Origin: JAZKSG01 sp036626215
Lineage (GTDB): Archaea > Thermoplasmatota > E2 > DHVEG-1
Direction: 5' to 3'
Assembly: GCA_036626215.1 (NCBI GenBank)
Contig: JAZKSG010000034.1
Location: 1-12,984, forward strand
Length of the DNA: 12,984 nucleotides
Shown here: positions 6,752-12,984 of the stretch, one piece after another
Numbering within the stretch: position 1 is the stretch's first letter
Layout: every line of letters begins with the position of its first letter
Notes under the pieces: model-generated
Databases searched by the model: none
What the model was told of the DNA's origin: nothing
Seen by the model: the letters and a program-made list of their open reading frames with translations, nothing else
Made by a program: the position numbers and the translations under genes

Positions 6752-8011
6752 TTAGGTTGGAGTTATAGTTTCTTCATATTTTGAAAGAAGATATTCAAAT
6801 TTGTCTTCAAATATATCTGCTTGTTTCTGTATAACCTTTTCAGCTTCGTTGATATCCATGTCGTCTACTTCTTCAGCGTAACTAACAAATCGCCCAAGCC
6901 AGAGAGTTTTCAGAGTATCAAGAAGTAAATATCGATCTGCTTCGTTATCAGTTTTTTTGTATGCTGCAGCATACTCATATACCATTTCAGCCCAATGTTC
7001 TGCATCAAATTTTCCGTCACCGTTAACAATGTTTTCGAGTTTATCCATCAAACTACTTGTTAAATATTGAGACATAGTGTTTTTTGAGGATTTGTATTCA
7101 GAAGTAAAAGATTCACGCATATCCTCAATGTCTACTTTAACAGGTATAGGTTTCCTACTAAAAGATTCACGTTGATATTTCGGACGCCAGGCAGGAGGTC
7201 TAGACTTCCAGTAGTCTTCATAGTAATCCGCGAGTTTAAACATGGTGTTGGTTACCCTGCGGAACATTGGTATCAAAAATTTTTCGGGTTCAAGATAATG
7301 TGTAGTGGATTCATGTATTTTCAAAGAAAATAAACCTTCTTTTACATACATTCCTTCTGCGGCAGCTGAAGTAACAATAAATATATCCACTCCAAAACCT
7401 GGTGGGAACAATTGGTGCTCTCGTAGCATTTCATAGAGATTTCTAGAAAGCGCGTATTCACCAGCTATAGGTTGACGTATATCTATGCCGTATAGTGCCC
7501 TGGTGAAAGGATAAACCAAATTGTTGGTTATCACTCCATCGTTTTTATCACGGATATAATAAGGAACGGTTAAATCCGCCCGGCCATAAACAATAGGGTT
7601 AGCCATGTTTTCAACCCAACCAGGTCTAACACTGAGTAGGTCTCCATCCATCAACAACACACATTTAGCATTGGTTTTATGAGCTATCTCAAAAATAGTC
7701 ATAACTCCAGCGCCTTTACCCTTAGGAGCAATATCTTTTGTAACAATTTTCTCTATGTTTTCATAGGGCATAAAAAGTTCTACAGCTCGATCTGTGTCAT
7801 CACTAGAATCACCGGTTGACACCGCTATAGCTTTTTTGAGATTAGGAAAATAACGATACAAACCTTCATTCGCCACTTTTAAAACATTTAAAATAGTTGT
7901 CTCCACGTCTTTACCTAATACTCCCACCATTATGTCTACGTCGCCAACTTCTTCACATTTTTTACATACTTCTGGGTCTAGCTTTAAATCTTTACACCAT
8001 TCTTGGTTCAA
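6752..8011 (-). CDS. GT-A glycosyltransferase, glucosyl/mannosylglycerate synthase-like
   Basis: A 419-residue cytoplasmic nucleotide-sugar glycosyltransferase with a GT-A core at about 24-240. Visible are a GDSSDDT nucleotide-binding turn (68-74), PKGKGAG (96-102), the metal-binding DGD (122-124), YYIRDKNDGVITNN (151-164), RQPIAGE (179-185), GVDIF (207-211) and H233, a likely third metal ligand. The RQPIAGE and GVDIF pattern is shared with retaining mannosyl- and glucosylglycerate synthases. The C-terminal 180 residues are mostly helical and unassigned. The N-terminus carries C6, C16 and C19, an unusual cysteine cluster. Translation starts at a TTG with a strong AGGAGG nine bases away; the next Met is residue 28, inside the first core strand. 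It follows gpgS by 35 bp, so it is probably co-transcribed. Candidates are mannosylglucosyl-3-phosphoglycerate synthase (MggA-like) or a one-step glucosylglycerate synthase (Ggs-like). Family placement is firm, substrate is not. Confidence 0.85.
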   Translation of the reverse strand: MNQEWCKDLKLDPEVCKKCEEVGDVDIMVGVLGKDVETTILNVLKVANEGLYRYFPNLKKAIAVSTGDSSDDTDRAVELFMPYENIEKIVTKDIAPKGKGAGVMTIFEIAHKTNAKCVLLMDGDLLSVRPGWVENMANPIVYGRADLTVPYYIRDKNDGVITNNLVYPFTRALYGIDIRQPIAGEYALSRNLYEMLREHQLFPPGFGVDIFIVTSAAAEGMYVKEGLFSLKIHESTTHYLEPEKFLIPMFRRVTNTMFKLADYYEDYWKSRPPAWRPKYQRESFSRKPIPVKVDIEDMRESFTSEYKSSKNTMSQYLTSSLMDKLENIVNGDGKFDAEHWAEMVYEYAAAYKKTDNEADRYLLLDTLKTLWLGRFVSYAEEVDDMDINEAEKVIQKQADIFEDKFEYLLSKYEETITPT

Positions 8012-8020
8012 ATTTCTTCC

Positions 8021-8026
8021 CCTCCT
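8021..8026 (-). promoter_or_regulatory. Ribosome binding site for a TTG start
   Basis: Minus-strand AGGAGG ends nine bases before the TTG at 8011. There is no ATG or GTG at workable distance, so the site identifies the rare start codon of the second glycosyltransferase. Confidence 0.75.
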
Positions 8027-8046
8027 AACATTCTAACTTCTACCCT

Positions 8047-9246
8047 CTATTCATTTTCTTTAATAACTATCTCAAGAAGTTCTTCTCTTATCTTTTTCCT
8101 TGCAGAAATAGCTCGTAGCCAATCAGGAATCCAAGTACCGACAGGTTTCCTCATGTAGCTAGTTCCTGCTCTCATTATCTGCCTACTGAATTGCTCGACA
8201 ATATTTTCTTCTATATGTCTATCATATCTAAGATTGTTAAAATGTGCATCAGCATGATATTTTCTTATTGCATCACGAGCATATCTGAGATATAATACTC
8301 TCAAAGAAGTTAACCCTTCTTTGGAAATTTCTATGTTATCCTCCTCGATTAAAACCCTTAATAATGTTTTCAAAATATCTCCACTCATTTTAGTTAAACC
8401 ACTGTGTTTTCCACCTATCTGTTGATGTTTATGTTCATAGAATCCTAGATCGGTTTGACATATCCGTTTGCTAGGTGCGTTTTTGTACATCTCAGCCATG
8501 ATACCTATTTCTATCCCCCAGTCACCTGGTAAATCTACGTCAAGCGAGAGGCCACTAGTTAAAGCAAACTCTCCAGCTAAAGGATATCTGAAAGATCGTA
8601 AAAAACGTGTGAAATCGGTTTCATGTCCAATGTTATCTACAAAAGCCCTCAGGATAGGATGGAGGAAAAGACGGAAAACTCGTCCATACATTATTCTATT
8701 CTTACGATTTACACGAGCATAATATCCCTTGTTGAACTCATAATCCAACTCAGGTTCAACTACAGGATACAGAAGTTTACTAGGTATCATCTCATTATAC
8801 TGTCTAACATCTGCATCGTGTAAAGCAAATGCATATGATCTCAGACTGGCTATACCCATAGCCAACCAGACATCTCTGCCCTTACCGCTATATTTCAGAA
8901 GGTTTATTTCGTCTTTCTTTAAATCAGTCATCAACTTGGTTATACGTGGTCCATTACACCACATTATGAGATTAGGGATATCTAGTTTGTCAAAAAAACG
9001 TTTAACATGTTCAAACTCTTTTTTGCTATCTGCTGCAAGAGGAACAATAACTTCTTTGAGATAATCACATTTATTTAAACCCTGCAGGATGTTTCCTATT
9101 GCGTCGTTATTTATCTCTTTATACAGCATAGGCATAATTACAGATAAAGGTCGTTCTTCAGATGCCTCCCTAACAGATTTCAAAAGTTTTTTATTTTTGA
9201 CGTTTAAATCATGAAGTGTAGTTATTTCATCCTGCCGTATATCCAT
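8047..9246 (-). CDS. gpgS: Glucosyl-3-phosphoglycerate synthase (GT81)
   Basis: Transfers glucose from an NDP-glucose to 3-phosphoglycerate, giving glucosyl-3-phosphoglycerate, the first step to the compatible solute glucosylglycerate or to longer glycosylated forms. In the 399-residue product I see the family N-terminus MDIRQDEITTLHDL, PLSVIMPMLY (33-42), GKGRDVW (121-127), the metal-binding DAD in HDADVR (143-148), RYPLAGEFAL (220-229), WGIEIGIM (243-250) and H272/H274 in YEHKHQQ, matching the third metal ligand of GT81 enzymes. Length fits the archaeal enzyme (about 400). I chose the ATG at 9246 because the conserved N-terminus begins there and a near-consensus GGCGGGT (9252-9258) precedes it. 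A TTG twelve codons upstream would add residues without family counterparts. It is the first gene of a probable three-gene unit, with a 172-bp gap from the helicase upstream that holds a good TATA box. Confidence 0.92.
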   Translation of the reverse strand: MDIRQDEITTLHDLNVKNKKLLKSVREASEERPLSVIMPMLYKEINNDAIGNILQGLNKCDYLKEVIVPLAADSKKEFEHVKRFFDKLDIPNLIMWCNGPRITKLMTDLKKDEINLLKYSGKGRDVWLAMGIASLRSYAFALHDADVRQYNEMIPSKLLYPVVEPELDYEFNKGYYARVNRKNRIMYGRVFRLFLHPILRAFVDNIGHETDFTRFLRSFRYPLAGEFALTSGLSLDVDLPGDWGIEIGIMAEMYKNAPSKRICQTDLGFYEHKHQQIGGKHSGLTKMSGDILKTLLRVLIEEDNIEISKEGLTSLRVLYLRYARDAIRKYHADAHFNNLRYDRHIEENIVEQFSRQIMRAGTSYMRKPVGTWIPDWLRAISARKKIREELLEIVIKENE

Positions 9247-9278
9247 ATGCAACCCGCCTTCTATATATGAGAAATATC

Positions 9279-9356
9279 TCAATGATAAGGAAATAATTGG
9301 ACTTTTATTCTTTTAAAACCAAGAGGTTCTATTCTCCACAGCTCTCCTATCTTCAC
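9279..9356 (-). CDS. Possible 25-codon leader ORF upstream of gpgS
   Basis: A GTG-started frame of 25 codons ends with TGA 32 bases before the gpgS ATG. The TATA-like box at 9378-9388 is centred about 28 bases upstream of the GTG, the distance expected for a leaderless transcript. The peptide begins MKIGELWRIEPLGFKRIK and is basic; I do not recognise it. Open frames of this size arise easily by chance, so it may equally be untranslated 5' leader of gpgS. Confidence 0.2.
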   Translation of the reverse strand: MKIGELWRIEPLGFKRIKVQLFPYH

Positions 9357-9377
9357 TTTGTGACAATGTATTACTGC

Positions 9378-9388
9378 ATTATAAATAT
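9378..9388 (-). promoter_or_regulatory. TATA-like box of the gpgS cluster
   Basis: Minus-strand ATATTTATAAT, with A-rich sequence just upstream, is the best TATA match in the helicase-gpgS gap. The predicted transcription start is about 9357, giving gpgS an unusually long leader of about 110 bases. A second, weaker candidate (CATATATAG, 9262-9270) lies too close to the gpgS start for a normal geometry. Confidence 0.45.
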
Positions 9389-9418
9389 TTTTGGCAAATA
9401 TCTCTTTTTTAGAAAAAT

Positions 9419-11476
9419 CTATTTCGTTACAACTACGCCGTTTTTAGAGACATGATCATAAAAACGTGAATATGTTTTATCTCGGCAGACAGTTGTGGAA
9501 TCAGCAACCACTACAAGTTTTTTCCTTGCGCGTGTTATGCTAACATTAAGCCGCCTCAGATCCTTCAAGAAACCAACAGAGTTATCTAGGTTGCTTCTAA
9601 CCAGTGAGAGTAGGATTACTTCTTTTTCTCTCCCCTGGAAGCCATCGACTGTATCTATCTCTATCTCCTCGTTTTTTATTAAACGTTTCAACAAATCCTT
9701 CTGATCATTATAAGGCGTTATAATCCCTATCATTCTGGGTGAGATCCCCATTTTGGTTAAACCTGAAACCAGTTTATCTATTATCTCTGCTTCACCCGGG
9801 TTTACTTTAGATGGAGAATCAGAACGACTTTTTTCTGAGAAGTCTCCTTTATGATCTATCCAACAAAGACAAACACCTGGATCCAAAACCTTTTCTATAT
9901 ATTCTCCTCCTTTTACCTCATTTTCAACTAATTCCTGTAGAGTATGAGTTTTAACAGATTCATCAGCAGACAGTTTTCCATCATAAAAACATTGATCTGA
10001 AAACTCCATAATTTTTTCGTTCATACGGTATTGAACTGTAAGTAAACTTTTCACCTCGTCTCCATAAAGAGCAAGTAATCTTTCAAACAAAGTATCAGAT
10101 AACCCTTCTTTGTTTGCTTCTTCGTTGAGAATAGTAGGTGGAAGCTGTTTATGGTCGCCTGCCATCACAACTTTATCACATTTAACCATTGGGATCAAAC
10201 AGGAGGGCTCTACCGCCTGTGTTGCTTCATCTATAACACATATATCAAACTCAAAATCTTTTAATGCTTCACTAGCGGAAGAAGAAGTAGTAGAACATAC
10301 TACATCAGCGTTGTCGACAATATCTCTAACCGCTTTTTCTTCTAGAGAGTCAATCTTATTGAATATTTCATCTATTTTCTCTTGTAGCTGTATACATTTA
10401 GCCATCTCTTTTATTCGTTTAGGTGGTATACCTCTGCTACCCCGGTTTTTATCAGCTAAATCTTTGATTGCTTTGTTGCTAAGACCTCTTCTCCAGCGGC
10501 CGCTTGGATAAGTAAAATTGTCTTGTTGGTCTTTTAATTTATATGCTTTTTCTCTCAAACTACAGGCTTTTTTAAAAAACTCGTTATCCTCAAGTAAAAA
10601 ATCTAGAGAATGTTCCCGGAGGATAGGCGTTATCCGGGCGGGATGCCCCACTCTAACTACATATCTCCCCTGTTTAACCAGATGTTCTACAAGATTGTCA
10701 ACTGCGGTGTTAGAATCAGCGCATGCCAACACTTCTTTCCCGTTTTCTATTACTTGCTCAATCAACTCTACACATGTAACAGTTTTACCTGTACCTGGTG
10801 GACCATGTATAAGATGGAAGAAATCAGATGACAACGCTTGTAATACTGCTTCCTCCTGACTTTTATTTAACTTACAGTTAAAAAGATCTATACTTTTATC
10901 GAAATCCGTCTTCTCTTTTTCTATCTCGTTATATGATATAATTCTTTTAAACAACTTTTTTCGTCTACCTTCCAATTCCCTGATTTTGTTTAGTGAATCT
11001 AACATCCGCTGAAAAGTTATATCGTTAACATATAGATCTAGACGAACCGATCCTTTTACCCAGCCAGGTAGTTTATTGTCAAAAGCGACCAAAATCGAAT
11101 ATCCTGTTTTCTCTAAAACGGTTCCAGAGGGGTTGTTATCTGAGAGCGGATTTTTGTTGCTAACTCTGACAAGATCGCCTACACTTATCTCAGTTTCAGG
11201 TAGACCGCTTTTACGGACAAATTTTACTAGAGATCGTCCACCGAGGGCTGTCCCCTCATTACGTGGTTTTAGATGAAGCACAGCTCTCCCTCTTTTTTCA
11301 CGTTCTTTCCCAGACAGTTTCCTGATTTCATTTTTATGTCTACGCATCTCTTCTTCTCTTTCAAGGTTAACTAACTCAGAAAAATAATCTATGTACTGAT
11401 CAACATTTTTGAATTCAACTTTGTTTATATCGGATATATCTCCTGGTTCAACTATATTGGTTTCTTCAATAGACAT
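9419..11476 (-). CDS. Upf1/IGHMBP2-type SF1B helicase
   Basis: An ATP-dependent nucleic-acid helicase of superfamily 1B, in the DNA2/NAM7 group that includes human IGHMBP2 and Upf1; archaeal members are cytoplasmic and of unproven biological role. Counting from the ATG at 11476 (685 aa), the motifs are Walker A GPPGTGKT (225-232), DEAT (416-419), GDHKQLPP nearby, QYRM (482-485), DGFQGRE (611-617) and the final arginine motif NVSITRARK close to the C-terminus. All ATPase residues are intact. The first 200 residues carry a charged helix (LEREEEMRRHKNEIRKLSGKE) and a beta-barrel-like region (SVGDLVRV), as in IGHMBP2. The insert between motifs I and II (about 285-395) is basic and helical. A GTG at 11515 would add 13 residues; neither start has a ribosome binding site, and an ATTATTTTT string about 25 bases upstream of the ATG fits leaderless initiation. 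It is divergent from pheT. Confidence 0.93.
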   Translation of the reverse strand: MSIEETNIVEPGDISDINKVEFKNVDQYIDYFSELVNLEREEEMRRHKNEIRKLSGKEREKRGRAVLHLKPRNEGTALGGRSLVKFVRKSGLPETEISVGDLVRVSNKNPLSDNNPSGTVLEKTGYSILVAFDNKLPGWVKGSVRLDLYVNDITFQRMLDSLNKIRELEGRRKKLFKRIISYNEIEKEKTDFDKSIDLFNCKLNKSQEEAVLQALSSDFFHLIHGPPGTGKTVTCVELIEQVIENGKEVLACADSNTAVDNLVEHLVKQGRYVVRVGHPARITPILREHSLDFLLEDNEFFKKACSLREKAYKLKDQQDNFTYPSGRWRRGLSNKAIKDLADKNRGSRGIPPKRIKEMAKCIQLQEKIDEIFNKIDSLEEKAVRDIVDNADVVCSTTSSSASEALKDFEFDICVIDEATQAVEPSCLIPMVKCDKVVMAGDHKQLPPTILNEEANKEGLSDTLFERLLALYGDEVKSLLTVQYRMNEKIMEFSDQCFYDGKLSADESVKTHTLQELVENEVKGGEYIEKVLDPGVCLCWIDHKGDFSEKSRSDSPSKVNPGEAEIIDKLVSGLTKMGISPRMIGIITPYNDQKDLLKRLIKNEEIEIDTVDGFQGREKEVILLSLVRSNLDNSVGFLKDLRRLNVSITRARKKLVVVADSTTVCRDKTYSRFYDHVSKNGVVVTK

Positions 11477-11525
11477 ATTTTTTTCGATGTTCAACCGAAA
11501 AATAATGTCTTTCACTTAAAACTAC

Positions 11526-11547
11526 TGGAAAAAAGAGGATTTTTCCA
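11526..11547. repeat. Perfect 8-bp inverted repeat in the helicase-pheT promoter region
   Basis: TGGAAAAA (11526-11533) and its exact reverse complement TTTTTCCA (11540-11547) flank a six-base spacer. The repeat lies between two divergent genes, beside a TATA-like TTTTAAG for the helicase (11516-11522 on the minus strand) and about 20 bases upstream of the pheT TATA-like box. This position suits a dimeric regulator's operator, but it is also compatible with chance in AT-rich DNA. Confidence 0.5.
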
Positions 11548-11567
11548 TGTGTATTATAGACAATACC

Positions 11568-11574
11568 TTTATAT
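11568..11574 (+). promoter_or_regulatory. TATA-like box of pheT
   Basis: TTTATAT centred about 33 bases before the ATG at 11604, placing transcription start near 11598. The mRNA would then have almost no leader, agreeing with the lack of a Shine-Dalgarno site before pheT. Confidence 0.5.
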
Positions 11575-11603
11575 CAAAAACTTATTTCCATTTTTTGTTT
11601 ACT

Positions 11604-12984
11604 ATGCCAGTTGTTACATTTGATTATAACGATTTCACAAATCTGCTTGGATATGAGATATCTAAAGAGAAACTTGTAGAAAAACTTCCTATGATTGGGG
11701 CAGACCTAGATAAAGTAAAAGAAGATGAAATAAGTATAGAGTTTTTCCCCAATCGACCAGATTTAGCATCAGTAGAAGGAATAGCAAGGGCGTCACGTGC
11801 TTTTTTTGATTTCGAAAAAGGTCTAAAAAATTATAATACAAAAGAGTCAGATGTAGTTTTAAATGTAGATGAATCAGTAAAAAAAGTACGGCCACATATA
11901 GCTACTGCTCTAATCAAAAATGTGACTATGGCCGATGCTCTCGTAACGTCTCTGATGGAGTTGCAGGAAAAACTCCATATGGGTCTTGGTCGTAACCGTA
12001 AAAAAGTAGCTATAGGAGTACACAATTTTGAACCAATTGAACCACCTTTCACCTATAAAGCAGTGGATCCAGATAGTATACAGTTTGTTCCTCTTGGAAA
12101 AGTTGAATCTATGGCTATGAGTGAAATACTAAAACATCATGAAAAAGGTGTAGTATATGCTGACATCCTTCAAGATTTTGATAAACACCCTGTTATAGTG
12201 GATTCAAATGATAACGTGTTATCTTATCCGCCTATAATCAATGGTGTGTTGACAGAAGTCACTCCTTTCACTGAAAACATTTTTCTAGATGTTACAGGTA
12301 CTGATAGAGATGCGGTTAGATATGCGTTGAACATAGTGTCTACCGCTTTAGCAGAAAGAAGCGGTGAGATATATACTACAACTGTTAAGGACAAACAAGA
12401 GTCTTTTATTCTACCTGATTTATCTCCTCAAAAAAACGAAATCTCGTTAGAATATATCAATAGAATACTTGGAACGGATATGTCAGGGGATAAAGCAGTT
12501 GATTGCCTTAGAAGAATGGGTCATAACGCTAAGATGAAAGAGGATAAAGTCTTGGTTGAATCGCCCAGTTGGCGAGCTGATATCCTTCACGATGTTGATT
12601 TGGTTGAAGACGTAGCTGTAGGATATGGTTTCGATAGTTTTGAAACCATGTTGCCTAAAGAATTAACTTTCGGTAGAAGTCTTCCATCTCAAGACTTCAT
12701 TGATTCTTTGAGAGCGGTTTTAATTGGTTTAGGTTTCAACGAAGTCAACACGTTCACTATCTCAAATGAGAAAGATGAATTTCACAGGTTGAACATGGAA
12801 GAACAAGAAAGAGTTGAAATCGCTAACCCTATAGGTGAAGAATATAACTGTTTACGTGTATCTTTGTTACCTTCTCTGTTGAAGATTTTGAATGAAAACC
12901 GTCATCATTCTCTTCCACAAAAAATATTTGAAACAGGTTTTGTGGTAGATGAAAACTCTAAAAACAGATGCCATCTCGGATTCG
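11604..12984 (+). CDS. pheT: Phenylalanyl-tRNA synthetase beta subunit, 3' partial
   Basis: The beta chain of the (alpha-beta)2 phenylalanyl-tRNA synthetase, which charges tRNA-Phe and hydrolyses mischarged Tyr-tRNA-Phe. The frame runs open from the ATG through 460 codons to the window edge. Archaeal and eukaryotic beta chains have about 550-600 residues, so roughly the last hundred are missing. It is of the short archaeal/eukaryotic type: it lacks the bacterial N-terminal tRNA-binding (EMAP-like) domain and begins directly with MPVVTFDYNDF. Signatures are FFPNRPDLASVEGIARA (about 48-64), GRNRKKVAIGVHNF (about 129-142) at the start of the B3/B4 editing region, and the B5 block with SPSWRADILHDVDLVEDV (320-337). 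After it comes the catalytic-like fold with NPIGEEYNCLRVSLLPSLL. The alpha subunit gene is not in the window. The gene is divergent from the helicase and probably leaderless. Confidence 0.95.
   Translation, partial: MPVVTFDYNDFTNLLGYEISKEKLVEKLPMIGADLDKVKEDEISIEFFPNRPDLASVEGIARASRAFFDFEKGLKNYNTKESDVVLNVDESVKKVRPHIATALIKNVTMADALVTSLMELQEKLHMGLGRNRKKVAIGVHNFEPIEPPFTYKAVDPDSIQFVPLGKVESMAMSEILKHHEKGVVYADILQDFDKHPVIVDSNDNVLSYPPIINGVLTEVTPFTENIFLDVTGTDRDAVRYALNIVSTALAERSGEIYTTTVKDKQESFILPDLSPQKNEISLEYINRILGTDMSGDKAVDCLRRMGHNAKMKEDKVLVESPSWRADILHDVDLVEDVAVGYGFDSFETMLPKELTFGRSLPSQDFIDSLRAVLIGLGFNEVNTFTISNEKDEFHRLNMEEQERVEIANPIGEEYNCLRVSLLPSLLKILNENRHHSLPQKIFETGFVVDENSKNRCHLGF

Noticed and set aside
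9244..9282. TTG start for gpgS, twelve codons upstream of the ATG
   Set aside because: The extra residues have no counterpart in the family, whose proteins begin at MDxxQxxITT-type sequence, and the TTG lacks a ribosome binding site.
10110..10859. Three overlapping plus-strand frames of 133, 113 and 73 codons
   Set aside because: They are antisense to the helicase core, including its Walker A and DEAT motifs, and have no recognisable features of their own.
1..12984. CRISPR arrays, insertion sequences, prophage or defence genes
   Set aside because: No spaced direct repeats, transposase or integrase motifs, or terminal inverted repeats were seen; the genes are metabolic, transport or informational.

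Overview
The window comes from an AT-rich archaeal chromosome, most likely a euryarchaeote. The evidence is an archaeal-type phenylalanyl-tRNA synthetase beta chain, TATA-box-like promoters close to start codons, GGAGG-type ribosome binding sites, poly-T terminators, a tRNA gene without an encoded CCA tail, and a GT81 glucosyl-3-phosphoglycerate synthase like that of methanogens such as Methanococcoides. The exact lineage cannot be fixed from this stretch. A low-GC halophilic or methanogenic euryarchaeote is only a guess.

Layout. Left part (27-3245): urocanate hydratase (hutU, plus strand) and histidine ammonia-lyase (hutH, minus strand) face each other tail to tail. They are the first two steps of histidine degradation, in swapped map order. 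The later steps (hutI, formiminoglutamate processing) are not in the window. Next, divergent from hutH, is an MscS-type mechanosensitive channel (3444-4550), which meets an APC-family amino acid permease (4562-5830, minus) tail to tail over an 11-bp T-rich gap. A tRNA-Gln(CUG) gene (6007-6079, plus) lies between the permease and the next block.

Central block (9246 down to 6097, all minus): gpgS (GT81 glucosyl-3-phosphoglycerate synthase), a second retaining-type GT-A glycosyltransferase, and a small calcineurin-like metallophosphoesterase, with gaps of 35 and 58 bp. The set matches what is needed for a glucosylglycerate-type compatible solute: one enzyme makes a phosphorylated intermediate, one adds or handles another sugar, and one could remove the phosphate. 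This is the most interesting part of the window, because the phosphatase would be of a different fold from the known GpgP/MggB enzymes. With the mechanosensitive channel and the amino acid permease nearby, the region has an osmotic flavour, although those genes are not in the same transcript.

Right part: an Upf1/IGHMBP2-type SF1B helicase (11476-9419, minus) is divergent from pheT (11604 onward, plus), which runs off the right edge with 460 codons present. A perfect 8-bp inverted repeat lies in the divergent promoter region.

Translation starts are mixed: clear Shine-Dalgarno sites decide the starts of the phosphoesterase (ATG) and the second glycosyltransferase (TTG), while pheT, hutU and the helicase look leaderless or SD-free. 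No gap without a gene exceeds 300 bases. I see no CRISPR array, insertion sequence or phage gene.
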